Of a DNA stretch of 62,000 nt, positions 1 to 23,300 are shown one piece after another. The notes under the pieces are model-generated. The model had not been told where the DNA came from and ran no database searches. It worked only from the letters and a program-made list of their open reading frames with translations. The translations under genes were made by a program, and so were the position numbers. Source of the stretch: Tubiluchus corallicola. Lineage: Eukaryota > Priapulida > Priapulimorpha > Priapulimorphida > Tubiluchidae. The stretch is from the NCBI GenBank assembly GCA_030141605.1, contig JAQGDQ010000390.1, positions 17,501-79,500 of the forward strand. Reading direction: 5' to 3'. The number at the start of each line of letters is the position of its first letter. Position 1 is the first letter of the stretch.

Positions 1-40
1 AAATTTCACAGTTTGTTTTTTGCACTACAAATTTATCGTG

Positions 41-46
41 TTTATT
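41..46 (-). terminator. Possible polyadenylation signal of the Kazal gene
   Basis: AATAAA on the minus strand, about 220 nt downstream of the TAA at 263-265. It supports a terminal exon ending near the left edge of the window, but a single hexamer in AT-rich DNA is weak evidence. Confidence 0.35.
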
Positions 47-262
47 TTAGAATGTTCTCGTAAAAATAGTTCCTAACAAAATGTTGATGAGAATGTCCTC
101 TTGCTTGGAATACGTCATCAAAATACGGTGTGAAGCTCCAATATCATAGACTCATATGATTTTACTACTATAGGGTTCATCATTTAGTGCCACCCTAAAA
201 GAATTTGATTCGCTGTGTCATTAGTAGCAGACACTAAAATTTACAGGTTTAAACTATCATAC

Positions 263-2277
263 TTACACGTCTCTTTCACACTCATTTGTGTACTTCAGAC
301 AGGCGGGTGCTTTCTTTATTCCTAGAAAATCCCTGCCTCTGTATAACCTTCCACAAACTGCGACATCACCAGCTTCAGAACAGTCTTTAGTACACGCATC
401 TGATTCTGGTGAGGATGTAGGACAGGGACATTTTCCATCGCACATCTTTTTCACGCCTACAAGCAAAAAAAAACAAAAAATTTCTAGACCTGACGATCAG
501 TTAAAGACAAGAATGCATATAAATCTAATAAACTGGCAAACCTAAGAATATTGCGAGGGAGTCCAAGTAAAGTCTTGTCTACTTCAAGCAGCTGCGCTTC
601 AAATACTCAGTTATTCTTATACAGCATCTACAGTATTTTGTGTCGTATAACTTATTTACCAACACAGTTTAGCCAACATTCGTTTTGATAAGTCTTAGCA
701 TTTCGTCCGCACACAGGAGAGTCATCTCTTGACCGTAGACACTGCTTTCTGCACCACCATGGTCCGGACGTTGAACATGGACACCCTCCATCACATTTCT
801 TTCCCACACCTGCAAGCAAATAATCAATAAATTGCTAAACCTGTCAATATGTGCCGTTGGTAGGGGTGAGCATTCTCTACCAGAAAGCGAATTCGAATCG
901 AACCGAATTTGTGACTTTCGAATTCGAATCGAACCGAACTTCAAGGTTTCGAATTCGAATCGAATTCGAATTGAGATTGAAAGATTTTCGAACTACCGGT
1001 AAAAATTAGTCTTACAAAGATCATGCATATCACTAGATTTTGTTCTGCAATAAAACGACTGGTAATTTGTTTAAAATTGTGTGCAGAAATCACAGCTAAA
1101 TTATGCTAATTGCATGATGTTTCAATCGTTTTAGTGATAAAGAACATGTGTGATTGAAGTGCTGAATTATTCGAATCTATAGTTTTGGATTCGAATCGAG
1201 TTCGAACTGAAAAAACTCGTTCGAATCGAATTCGAGCATTCGATGCTCACCCCTAGCCGTTGGTCGTATATATATGTAGTGCATTATATTAAAGAATATA
1301 ACGTTAATTTTGCAAAGTTCGCAATAATGTAAAAAGTAATATTATAATATTTCGTAACAACAAATTCCGCACACACCAGCACCAGCCTCTTGATAGAGGA
1401 CAGTCCTCTGATGAAGCTGACATATTTGATAAGAAAAACAATTTTAGATACAGAGCAAACTTTATAACTGCAAATTTTAAGTATCTATCGGCAGGCGTAA
1501 AACCAATGGTGTTTATGAACCATTATTACAGTATTTTATGTTGAATAACATCCTTACCATAACAATTCAGCCAACATTCGTTGAAATAAGTCAGACCATC
1601 TTGTCCGCATACAGGTGATTCATTTGGTGAACGTCGACATTGCTTTCTGCACGATTCTAGTGGTATTGAAAATTGTCTCATTATTTTTTATTGGGCAGCC
1701 ATATTACATTCGTAATTTACGTAGATAATCAGAGTAAAAAAACACTCAGCCTTTCAAAATTACATTTACTATGCTGGAAGAGACGTATAGCACAAGGGTG
1801 CCTATTGAAAAAATTCTGGCAGGTGAGGTAAAACCGGGCTATGTAGTTATTTGGTTATTAGTTGTTAATAAGTGATCACCCCCTGGTTGCCTATATTATT
1901 TCAATACAAGAAAAATGAACGCCAAGGTCATCTGCTGTATCAACAGCATTCTAATGTTTAGAACATCACGCAATGCAGTAGACTACTATAAGATGCAACT
2001 CTCTGTGGTGACCATTATTGAAAACTGAACCCCGTGGTATCCCAAGTGTACCACAAGACCACCAGGCTCTCCACCAAGGCAGTCCAAAATTTTTCTTCAT
2101 GGACAATGGAAATCACTGTCATGCTAATTTGGTTTTTTTAAAAAGTCGCAAACGACAACTTGTTCTTGGCGCAACCTAAACGTGATAGAGTAATACTCTG
2201 TCAGGCACATCCTGAATTTACTTACCTGGTTGAGCCGCTATAAAGACGGGCATCAACAAAACCAGTAAGAGCTTCAT
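263..2277 (-). CDS. Secreted protein with three Kazal-like domains (split gene)
   Basis: Coding exons on the minus strand: 2277-2226, 1656-1558, 809-660 and 456-263, joined by phase-1 GT-AG introns, giving about 164 residues. Exon 1 encodes a signal peptide (MKLLLVLLMPVFIAAQP), so the product is secreted. Each later exon carries a Kazal-type core: SPVCGQDGLTYFNEC in exon 2 and SPVCGRNAKTYQNEC in exon 3, with Cys-x10-Cys-x3-Cys spacing. The sixth cysteine of domains 1 and 2 is supplied by the next exon (KKCDGGC, KKMCDGKC). Domain 3 (DACTKDCSEAGDVAVCG, then CLKYTNEC) has a longer loop and lacks its last cysteines if the TAA at 263-265 is used. Kazal domains usually inhibit serine proteases; the residue two after the second Cys (P1) would be Arg, Arg and Glu, so trypsin-like targets are an inference for domains 1 and 2. 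The TAA overlaps a consensus donor, so a further exon left of the window is possible. Confidence 0.85.
861..1255. mobile_element. hAT-type MITE, 395 bp, with 8-bp target duplication
   Basis: Terminal inverted repeats TAGGGGTGAGCAT / ATGCTCACCCCTA, flanked on both sides by the direct 8-bp duplication GCCGTTGG (853-860 and 1256-1263). An 8-bp duplication and TAGGGGTG ends are typical of hAT elements. Both subterminal parts are rich in repeats of GAATTCGAATCGAA that fold back on each other. It encodes no protein and lies in an intron of the Kazal gene. A diverged copy is at 28642. Confidence 0.88.
1363..1416 (-). pseudogene. Degenerate Kazal-like exon fragment
   Basis: On the minus strand, after an AG acceptor (atatgtcag), the sequence reads SSEDCPLSRGWCWCV in one frame and EAGAGVCGI in the next. 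These resemble successive parts of the Kazal exons (CPCSTSGPWWCRKQC and SEAGDVAVCG). The frame shift between them and the lack of a donor suggest a decayed extra Kazal exon in the intron between exons 2 and 3. The similarity is short. Confidence 0.3.
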
Positions 2278-2366
2278 TACGTGGACCCAATTGTAACTAA
2301 AACCTGAAAAAATAGCATTGTTATTGTCATCTCTGTCTTCATTGCTGTCCTCCCCATTATTTTTAA

Positions 2367-2383
2367 ATCATCATCATCATGAA

Positions 2384-2428
<45 letters not shown>
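2367..2428. repeat. (TCA)n microsatellite
   Basis: Trinucleotide repeat with one short interruption (gaaca) in the 5'UTR intron of the Kazal gene. It yields a meaningless poly-Asp open frame on the minus strand. Confidence 0.95.
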
Positions 2429-2825
2429 TAATCATGTTTATCATCATCCTCACAATAGACCAAAGTTGAAGTCTCAAGCCTTTCCCTCGGCCTCTATATG
2501 AAATCAAAAAGTAACCAAATACATTTTAATCGTTTTTCAATGGAACTAACACAAACATTTTATATTTTTTTAGTATGAATGACCTTAAGGTAAATTTTCC
2601 TGTTAGCCAACGGATATTTGATCAAGTGTATTTGAGCTTTTTCCTACAAGTCTTAAGATCATGATTCTTTTAATAAAAAATATTATAAACAAAATAGCAA
2701 AGCTCCAAACATTCTCATTATGTGAAATGTTTTTGTCTTGAACAGTTTTGTTATTTTGACATTTAAGCTGAAGCTTACCCAATTTTATTATAATGAGTGA
2801 ACCATTTTAATGACAAACAAAGATT

Positions 2826-2915
2826 TATATATATCTATATCTATATCTATATCTATATCTATATCTATATCTATATCTATATCTATATCTATATCTATAT
2901 CTATATCTATATCTA

Positions 2916-2978
<63 letters not shown>

Positions 2979-2995
2979 ATATATATATATATATA
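2826..2995. repeat. Compound microsatellite (ATCTAT)n-(ATCT)n-(AT)n
   Basis: About 90 bp of a hexanucleotide, then a tetranucleotide, then a short AT run, in the Kazal 5'UTR intron. No coding content. Confidence 0.95.
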
Positions 2996-3326
2996 AGTTG
3001 GCTTATGAAAGTAGAAAATCTCTCCTGTTTGTGTTTGGCTTTGTTGGTTTTCTTCATGAGTGTCAAAAGAGATTCAAATTTGGTTAGTTAGTCTTAGAAT
3101 CGTGATGCCATTCTAACATTTGTTTAATTTGATACGTAGAGCAAAATGTCTAAGAACAATAGTTATAACGAAAATTATTACAACAAATTGCAAAGAGAGT
3201 ATGAAAAGCAAATTTAATAAGAAAAATACAGTCTTGTTTGCTATTTCACAATCAGACTGATGCATAAATCGTGCATGGCAGCTTACCTTTGTCACACAGT
3301 GTAATTAGTCTGGAAAATCCACTTAC

Positions 3327-3350
3327 CTTCCTAATGCCTTCTGATGAAGT
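3327..3350 (-). other. Inferred non-coding first exon (5'UTR) of the Kazal gene
   Basis: The segment between the expected start site, about 27-35 bp after the TATA box, and the donor GTAAGT. The 5'UTR continues at 2303-2278. The left end is approximate. Confidence 0.4.
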
Positions 3351-3376
3351 TCACAAAAGCAGCAGTTCTGGGTTGC

Positions 3377-3385
3377 CTTATATAT
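3377..3385 (-). promoter_or_regulatory. TATA box of the Kazal gene
   Basis: TATATAAGG on the minus strand, lying 50-58 bp upstream of a GTAAGT splice donor at 3326-3321. This gives a short non-coding first exon (about 3350-3327), which would splice to the acceptor ttttttcag at 2306-2304, 26 nt before the ATG at 2277. The chain TATA, leader, donor, acceptor, ATG is coherent; the start site is inferred. Confidence 0.55.
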
Positions 3386-3689
3386 GACTGTGTGAGAGGT
3401 GACTTTTTAATCCTTTACCTTCTCCATTTGTTAAATAAAGACAGCTTGATTAACTCATAAAATAATTTGAACAAGTAATTTAGAAGACGTAAAGTACACA
3501 AAAGTATAGTAAAGGTCGCGCCATTGTCAGAATGTCTCCCCACATTTGTTTGTGTATTTTACTCCGGCCATTAAGTAAAGAAAGTCAAATTAGCTCTTAT
3601 AATCTTAATATTATAATTAATATTCGTGATGTTACAAATTCGCAATTAATTAAATTTCAAAATCAAACTGAAAACAAGAGACGCGAAAA

Positions 3690-3760
3690 AAGTTATAGCA
3701 CAGCATGGATTTGAACTGGGAACTAAAAGCTAAACCACGCCTAAGACATGTTCAGTAAAA
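3690..3760 (-). repeat. Possible tRNA-derived SINE head
   Basis: On the minus strand GGCGTGGTTTAGC is followed about 20 nt later by AGTTCAAATCC, which resemble the A and B boxes of a pol III tRNA promoter. No intact tRNA fold is evident, so this is probably a SINE remnant. Confidence 0.3.
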
Positions 3761-4918
3761 TTGCTTTCTTAATTTAAAATCAAGATGTTGTGATTTTTTA
3801 TTATTACTACAAAAGCAACCTACCAGATGGTAGTTTTGAAATATGGTGGGAGAAATATAAATGAAGTCTCAATCAATTAGCTTCCCAGAACCTATTAAAT
3901 ATTTTGCGTCCTCGTGTAGGGAATAGTCCTCGTGTATCCTATTTTGTAGTCCTCGTGTATCCAGTCCCGTAATAACAAAAATTTTACTAGTTACACCTGT
4001 CATTCAACTGCTTTTCCTAATTCTTTTTTCTTACATCAGTAAAGTGCTGGGATAATTTACCTCTTCATATATGTAATTCTAACTCTTTAAACAATTTTAG
4101 ATCTTGACTAAAGAATCACACGTGTTTTAATAAGCGCCCTTCTTGCTTACCAAGTGGTACTCGAAATCCATCCATTCACCATACTAGAACGAGAGTTGTT
4201 TTTTTTTGTCAACTCAACCAGGACTTATGCCTTAGAAAATGTAAAAATTACGATGGGTCGCTGCTATTTCCTAGTTGTCAGTGTGGTTCTACTCATGAAA
4301 CAATTGGTCGTTTTTTAATAACTGCCCTCTTTACCACCAGGTCAGACATGATTTATTTGCAAATCTCTGCCCTCTTTTGTCAGCTTTTAGTATCAATGTT
4401 TACAGTCTTGAAACAGATGAAGTTATACGTCTGTTCCTGCATGGGAACCATCTGCATGGGAAATGTCTCTAGCATTTCGCTCCCAACAGGGGAAAAGATA
4501 TATCAGTCGTAAAACCATCTGTTTCAAACCTAGTTCGATGTTGCATCTTCTATAAAATTACGTTTAAACCAAACATAAATGAATAAAAAAAATGAGAAAA
4601 TTTTTATTATCCTCAATCGATTTTCAGTGACAAAGTGACCTGAGTTTAACGCAAATACTGAAAAACGCTAGTGCATGTTGACTTTGTTGCTGTCACACAA
4701 GGTTGTTAGCTAACTAGCTATGGTCTTGTAGTTAACTAACTCCTCTGACCTTGAGAATTACTGAACGCATTTGTTTAATGTAAAATGGCACCAACATTGT
4801 ACATTTCAATTTTGAGCCCAATAAATTAGACTGAAACAAACCTAATTATACGACTAAGGTTAATGAGAACGCGAGAATAAAACTAAAATTTTTAATGACA
4901 AATTAGAATGCCGAATTG

Positions 4919-4969
4919 GAAAGACAGAGAGAGTGGGTGAGCAGGCGAGATAGAGAGAGGGAGGAAGAG

Positions 4970-5013
<44 letters not shown>

Positions 5014-5043
5014 TGCGTGCGTGCGTGCGTGCGTGTGTGTGTG
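4919..5043. repeat. (GA)n/(GTGC)n/(GT)n compound microsatellite
   Basis: GA run followed by GCGT tetranucleotides and a GT run; low-complexity Ser/Leu open frames on the minus strand here are artefacts. Confidence 0.9.
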
Positions 5044-5689
5044 TCCCAATGAGGTGTTGCAAGTTTTTCTTTGCACATTCACATGAAGACGAGAGTCAGT
5101 ATTTAGTAGATGCTTCTTGTTCTTAATCCTATTGATAAAAAATTCGTTCACATAAACAATAGAAAGAAATTCAAGCAAAAATGCAGACAGAGAGTCAGCG
5201 GCTCAAGTTGTTGTACATCGAGATAAAACCAATTAAGAAAGTAATTTACATTAGTCATTCTCGTTCCTCGTTTCATTGACGTCAAACATATTGGTCTTTT
5301 GCTTCGCCCCCGCTGTAACGTAAGCTCGCTCAGCAACATTCGGGACAACAGCTCACACTGAACAACAACTATCTAAGCTAAGCTAAACTAAACAACATGA
5401 CAGTCACAACTAATGTCTAATCAGCAGACTTTTTCATAAACACAAATATGCAGAGCAGCAGCTATTTTTAAACGAAATTAACACTTTAAGTAGCCAAAAA
5501 TGACTTTTCAATTTATACAGAATGCAGAGACGAAGTTTCACACCACTACAAAATACAGAGACATAAGTATAATAAAGAAATTAAACCAATTAGCTTTGCT
5601 TTGCGATAAATGAGCAATAAAAATATTAAGTCTCTCTTGCCTTTAACATAAGAACATCAAGCCTGCGATGTATTTTTCTAAATTAATTG

Positions 5690-6560
5690 GTCATGACAAC
5701 TTCTAGGCATAGTCATTGACGAGAAACTGGACTTTAACTTTCATGTCAAAGATCGAGCTTGGGGCAAGTGGAACAAAATTAAAAAGCTGTGTTTCAAACA
5801 AAACGGAATGATATTATAAACCTATTTCAAACCAGGGTAATTCCTCCTATATTTTATGCTGTTACAGCGTGGTTAGATGATAGCAGCTGCGGAGGATTGA
5901 GGATCTTTGGTATGACGCTATTTAGTCAGCCATAAGTGTTGAATATAATCTAGAAAAGACAAAACGGGAAGAATTTGTTGCTTGCCGCCATTGGATATTT
6001 TACTTGCGGGAAAAGTTGCCTAATTTATTATTCGATCATTTGCCAAAGCTTTGCAGGATCTTGTACGAAAAGAAATAGATTGCTCTGTTGATATGCAAAA
6101 TTTGTACAACAGAAGCATGCAAAAGCATTTCATCTCATCACGCATAGCAACTGCCAGGTCGTTTATCAACGAAGTTAAGAACAAAATATAAGATATAATA
6201 GAAAGCCTGGGTAACCTAACGCAGGAAACATTTATTGTAAAGAAATCAGATATTAGACATTTTTTCATATCATTGTGGTCCAGAAGAATCCAGCATCGGA
6301 GTCCGCTTGGCAAGAATACCTAGTAATGAAACTATGGCATTTCTCAATTCAATTGAATTACCTAGACACGAAAATAAACGCCGAATAGAGTCAGCTGCCC
6401 TAAATTTGCTACTAGGACGAGATTGTAACCGTTTTTATTATTTAGTAGCTCTAACTGACACCAATTTGTGTGTCTGTAGGACAGATTGACAAACGCCAAC
6501 ATATTTAATTTTCCACTGCCCTTTAGTAAGAGCAGACTTACAAAAATAAATGAAAATAGC
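5690..6560 (+). mobile_element. Decayed non-LTR retrotransposon (LINE) 3' fragment
   Basis: Broken reading frames on the plus strand resemble the end of a LINE ORF2. LGIVIDEKLDFNFHVK at about 5704 fits the post-catalytic RT region. RVIPPIFYAVTAWLDD at about 5835 fits the thumb motif. At 6307-6540 there is SAALNLLLGRDCNRF, then LCVC, a stop and FHCPLVRADL, the usual Cys-Cys-His-Cys tail of elements carrying an RNase H-like end. Several stops and frame breaks show it is dead. The clade is uncertain. Confidence 0.7.
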
Positions 6561-7211
6561 TATACCAAGTTTTGATTTAAGAGATATAGGATAGTACGCT
6601 ATCAAAACAAAAATGCTTGTTTTGCACTTGTAAGTGTTAAAGATTTGACTGATAAAGACGTTATAAATTAAATATAACTTAGATTGGAAATGAAGTTTTC
6701 GTTATTTAATTACAGCTATTTGCATAACGTTTGACTTATAAGTCACTATATGTATGTAATTTGTTCAGTATTATTTCTCATTAATCATCCAAAACACATT
6801 GTAGATTTAGGTGTTTTTTAATTTATGTTTTGTTTTCTTATTTTCATTATTTTGTTTAGGTCTTTGCCTTAACTTTGTAGCCGCAATTTTTAATACGTAA
6901 ATGTGTATATTAGTAGAATTGTTTCCTGCACATAGAGGGCTATATTGTTATTGTTTATAGTAGTACAAAATAAAGAGTTTTTTCTCTTTCTCTTTCTCTG
7001 TAGGCGTCAAGGCGGATTGGATGTCTTAGGCCCCTTTCATAGTGAGGACTCAAGCAAAAAGACGCATGGAATTGCTGTCAGAAAATCAGAAAATTTCCGA
7101 TTTTTTCTGGAAATCCCATGCAACAAGAAAGTTCATTTCACAGTTTTTTCCACGTGTTCAGTTGGCTGTAGCTACTGTACGAATTGTAGACTTGTAGGTA
7201 TTATTCGTCAA

Positions 7212-7333
7212 CAATTAACGGCAGTAATTAATACAATCATAATAATAGTAACCACTTAGTGAAAACATGACGTTGTGTTCGTTGTCCAAGTGGTTACTAT
7301 TATTATGATTGTATTAATTACTGCCGTTAATTG
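7212..7333. repeat. Near-perfect palindrome, two 46-bp arms around a 30-bp spacer
   Basis: Left arm 7212-7257 and right arm 7288-7333 are exact reverse complements (arm begins CAATTAACGGCAGTAATTAA). The transcript of either strand would form a 46-bp hairpin. No flanking target duplication could be defined, so it may be an internal part of a foldback element or a replication-slip inversion. Confidence 0.9.
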
Positions 7334-8336
7334 GTGCAGCCAATTAACAAAACAAGACAGCACCGGGGTGTTGTTGCTGCCTTGTATGGACATTTGAGAG
7401 ACGATCGGAAGAAATTTTACAAGTGCTCTCTAGACACATTTGATGATGAGTTAGTAGTTTTGCTGCAGGACTATTACTAAAACAGATGTAAAATTCTGAG
7501 ACTGCGTTGACCCTCTAACTACATAATTTGAAATTTTATCATGTCTAAATTAAGTTATAGTAGTTGTAGTTCTCACATATAAAGTACAATTAATAATGTT
7601 AGACAATATAATGTCGGACCTGTTTTTTTTTAGTAAAGCTCTACTGATCACTTCAAAATCTGAAAATATTCATAAATAAAATAAATATATGCATGCGTTA
7701 TTTTTGTTTTCCCTATAGGCATTGCTGATGCATTAATAAGACATAAAATCTTCTGTCTTTTAAAAGTGAGATTAAATCTTATAATTTTATGCTGTTAACT
7801 GTTGTTTGTTAAACAAGAAAAAATTGAGGAATTAAATTTTAATATGAATTTCGCGAGGATTCCTCACGAAAACAAAACATGCAGCATTTTTACCATGCAG
7901 CAATTTTCCTGGTGAGGAGGATGCATAGCTTCTAAATGGCAGGATAATTCCTCACGAGGAACTGCATGAGGAAAATTCCTTATGACGTGTCACTGTGTTC
8001 CAGTTTCGTGAGAAATGCCGCAAGGAATTGCCTTAACCAAACATAAAAACATTCATTAATCCATGCTCTCTTATTTTAAAGTTACAACACTCAGTTACCG
8101 GTACTGGCCAGGGCCTTAATTTACCTTTGCACTTTAAGCTTGGCTCATGTTATGTGCAAGATAAAGTGGCACAAACAGAGAGTTACGATACACGTTTTAA
8201 CTATTGCTTATCAGGGCATTGTATATTGAATATTTATTAATACATTTTATTAATGCATTTAAAGGTAATTGAATTTACTATTTTAAATTGTTAGAAACGC
8301 ATGCATATGCAAGGAAACACGTGAGTTTTACACATC

Positions 8337-8342
8337 TTTATT
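8337..8342 (-). terminator. Polyadenylation signal of the Popeye gene
   Basis: AATAAA on the minus strand, about 120 nt after the TGA stop at 8463-8465. The spacing is reasonable for a short 3'UTR. Confidence 0.55.
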
Positions 8343-8462
8343 AAAGATACAAAAACATAATTAAAGCATAATCCTAACTGGAGATAAGATTAACCGGCAG
8401 ATACTGAAGGCTTATTTAGGAGTAATAATTGGACATTAAATTCGTAATGGCCTTGGCAATAT

Positions 8463-19567
<11,105 letters not shown>

Positions 19568-20238
19568 GTTGGATAAGCTGAGATAGACCGAAAAGAATGA
19601 TCTTGCCAAACAATATTTTGTATTGCTTTATTAAAGAAGTGTCTATGACTGAGTTTAATACGTAATCTTTATTAAAAAATATTAAAATATCTACAACAAT
19701 GTATAAAATATAAAACCAAGATAAAATACAGCACAGATATAAATTTCACAGGTAAAAACGGCCAATTAAGAGATTTCGGATAAAAGAACAAAGAGCTAAG
19801 GCTAGGTATGCCTGTTGATGAATGAAATTTTCATCTTTTAAACGTTTTATGTAGTTCTGTACTCTGCAACCCCCTCCTTTCCCAGCCCCATCCAACGCTA
19901 GACCCTGTACCTAGTTTATTTGCAAGGATAATTGTTAATGCACAATCTCCCTTAACAAGATAAAAGAATGCGATAAATTCGCACAGAAACAGTTTTCCCA
20001 ATGGTCACCCAACCAGTGACTGGACTTGCATAACTTCGCTTAACTTTGGTCGTTATGTTACTCTACTGCTTCGAAGCGTCCTCTACCAAAAGCTGTCCAA
20101 TGTGCTAAAGAATGTTTTGTCTTCACACTTGCATGTGCAAACAATCGTATCTGCGCTCATTTTTATATGCGTTTTTGTGTACCCAGCATTACTACTAGCT
20201 TATTTAAGTACTAACTGAATATGTACACTTAAGTGTTT

Positions 20239-20302
20239 GAGCAGCAGCAGTAGCAGTAGCAGTAGCAGTAGCAGCAGCAGTACCAGTAGAAGTAGTAGTA
20301 GT
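20239..20302. repeat. (AGC/AGT)n trinucleotide repeat
   Basis: Interrupted CAG/TAG trinucleotides about 0.7 kb upstream of the Popeye start codon. Confidence 0.9.
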
Positions 20303-23300
20303 TTTCATACAGTGCCATTTTAACGCTTGTTAGGCACCTAAGGAATATAATTTACGAAATAAGAATACGTAAAATACATACAGTATTACGTAAAATACTG
20401 TAATACTAATCATAATCACAATAACTCAGAACATGGAAAAAACAAAGCGTCAACAATTTCTGCATCTTCCCCCGCCCCCATCTAAATGTCTGCGGTTTTG
20501 ATACAGTCAATGCTTGTGTCTTCTCCAACTATTGATCCAACACTGTGCTTAGAGGAGCTGATAAAATTCTGAACAAAATACATTCAATGATGCCGTGCTG
20601 AACAGAGTTTTTGTACGTGTAATATAATATATGACTGCAGGGGCAAAACGTTTTCAAAAACAAAAAAATTTGCATGATAGCTAATATCAGTGCTCTACCT
20701 TTAATTCAAACTAAGATTACACGTCGTGTTGTTTTCACATTCATTCTGCAAAATATGTCTGTTTCATAACTTACTAATTATGCTATTTGCACAACGTATT
20801 CCAGAAATCACATTGCTTACCTTTTTAACTTCATATAATAATAATCTCTTTAGACTTGTTATATCGCATCTGCCTCTGTCTATTACATATTAATTGATCT
20901 AGGCCTACCACCAACACATTACTGGCAGGCTTCCTTTTTACTACATTGGTAGCTTATTCCAGGCTTCACAAACCGAAAAGCTTCTTTGCGCAGGTGCCTG
21001 TTACATTTAAAGGGGAACAATACACTGTTTTAAACTATACCTAAAAATAATCTAATGTATAAAATACTGAAAGAGAACATAAGTGTTTTTAAGAGTGACG
21101 TACGTGAAAGAATTACTAGCAGAGAAGTTTAAGTGCGCGCTCCCGCCCAGTTACATCTTACATGTATTTCGCCATTTGCTATTTAAATAAACAAAGCGAA
21201 AAGCAGGTGCTGTACCTCTCAGTTTCGTTGTAATGCAGTGCACACGTAAGAGAACTCGTGTATAAGCACAACAGTAAATTTGAAATTTAAATTTCTAAAC
21301 TTAAAACTAGCTAAGTTTTCGGAAGGCTGTACAGTATCACTGTATTTCAGTTTTCGCTTTTGCAAACACGTGCAACACGCTAGTAAATGTTCGTGAATAT
21401 AATCAGTTACGACATCATCACTAACGTCGCTCGGTGGTCGTTAATTAATTTCTTAACCTACTATTTTATTAACAGAAAAACTTTGGCATTATTATAGGTA
21501 TTAAAATCTATACTTTTTAGCGAAGTTCAAAATGGGGCGGGTACGAAAAATCATCCTACTTTTTCACCAATCAATAAAGACTGGTTATAACTGCTGCGAC
21601 TCATTGAGACATCGTTACCCCAGAATCTCTTTTAGGATCGAACATCGTTATAAAAAAAATAAAACCAGTAAAATAGAAGAAACATTTGAAAAAACGTTGC
21701 TTTCAAGAGTTGTAAGCCAACAGAGACAAACAAAAATTATTAGAACATAAAAAAGCAATACGTTATTTTTATATAACTAAATTTTATTGTGATCCATAAC
21801 AGCAGCAAAAATACCCCAAATAATAAACGCACGCACACTGCAGTAAAATACGAGTGTCTTCATAAAATTCTATAATTATAACAATAGTATATTTTTCAGT
21901 ATACTATGATCTTGTCTATAAGAGGAAATGTCACGGCTACGTGAAGGCGATGATGATGACAAAAAACTTGGTGATTTCTACAACTACTTCACGCAACCAA
22001 GATGGAAAAGATTTCGTTTTTCAAATGAGAGCAATAACTGCAACCACTACCCAAAAAATTTTCAGAAAGTACTTATACGTAATTGCTGAACCTATTCAGA
22101 AATATTCTAACATAAACAAACCAAACAAACGTGTCACAGCACAGCAGGCTACACAAGTGTTACAGAAGCAACGTGAAATCTGGTAATCGTGATCAATGAC
22201 AAAGTTACAACAGTATAAACCGGCAAACCATGGCAAACTGACAAATAACATCCACTGTAAAACTACAATTATTTTCGACACACAAATTGTCCCAAACAAA
22301 GTAACATATACCGTTTCTGAAACAATCATTTAGACATGTGAAAACAGTAAAAAATTAATGTTTAACTAAGGAAACAATTAAAAAGCGACGAGACAATATA
22401 AGCATCTCAGAAACAAAATGACAAAGCAAAAATATTTCAAAAAACGTTGACGCTAACAAATATTCCAAAAGTTATACAATTGTAAGACATTCTCAGAGAA
22501 ACAGAGACAAAGCAGCTTAGAAGCAAAAATCTTTTTACATAGTTCAAAGGAAGATAAAAAATGGTGTCACAGTAACACGACTTTAACTTTACTCTAGTGG
22601 AAAATTGTGCGACAATTAATGAAACTGTTGCAATATAGTCAGCAAATTCCATTTTTTTCAAAATAGACGTGTACAATTCATTTCAGATCGAGTCTGGAAC
22701 ACAAATATGGTGGCTTTGATACGTTGTGGCGCCACCTCTCATCAAACCCATCACACAATGAAGTAACCATGCTTTAACCTCCAATTTTCAACAAATTGTA
22801 TGTTGTTTCACTATAGAAACTGTCAAAAATATAAACTACGAAACACCTTTTAGTGCATAAACGCACGCAACTATTATTTTTAAAAAAAATAGAAACGGCA
22901 CTTTTGAAGATTTATCATACAAGTACAAAGGTACATTATTTCTCTCATGTTTAATTTTTCGCTTATTTCAAACTTCACCTAAAAAGAGCACGGCCATTGA
23001 AAGAATAAATACCAGGTCACGGTCTTATCAATAATAAGTAACAGTTTTCATCAATATGATTATAAGCATTACAACGAACTTGTCAGGATTTTTGTTTTAC
23101 CGAACTTACAAAAATCAAAATTCAACTATTTTCAAATTTCATGGACTTTGAAACGAGAATGAACTTCGACGGTGGGCAATTATGCATAATATATCGGTGC
23201 ATATAATACGAGCATCTGGAAAGTAACGAAACTTTGATCATAAAATGAACGCTGTCACATCCATGTGATAAATGACAATCCAATTCATTTTAGTCATAAC

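Larger units (their letters stand above)
3395..8335. other. Intergenic region between Kazal and Popeye genes
   Basis: No gene of its own is supported here. It holds a possible tRNA-derived SINE head (3690-3760), a GA microsatellite, a decayed LINE (5690-6560) and a large palindrome (7212-7333). A stretch at 7335-7480 reads as a partly protein-like frame (LDTFDDELVVLLQDYY then stop) that may be a transposase scrap. At 7845-8030, short copies of a TCCTCACGA motif recur in both orientations. The rest is AT-rich DNA in which I see nothing. Confidence 0.6.

Noticed and set aside
21532-22186. Two basic plus-strand frames of 72 and 81 residues
   Set aside because: AT-rich, Lys/Arg/Thr-rich composition with no family resemblance, probably chance.
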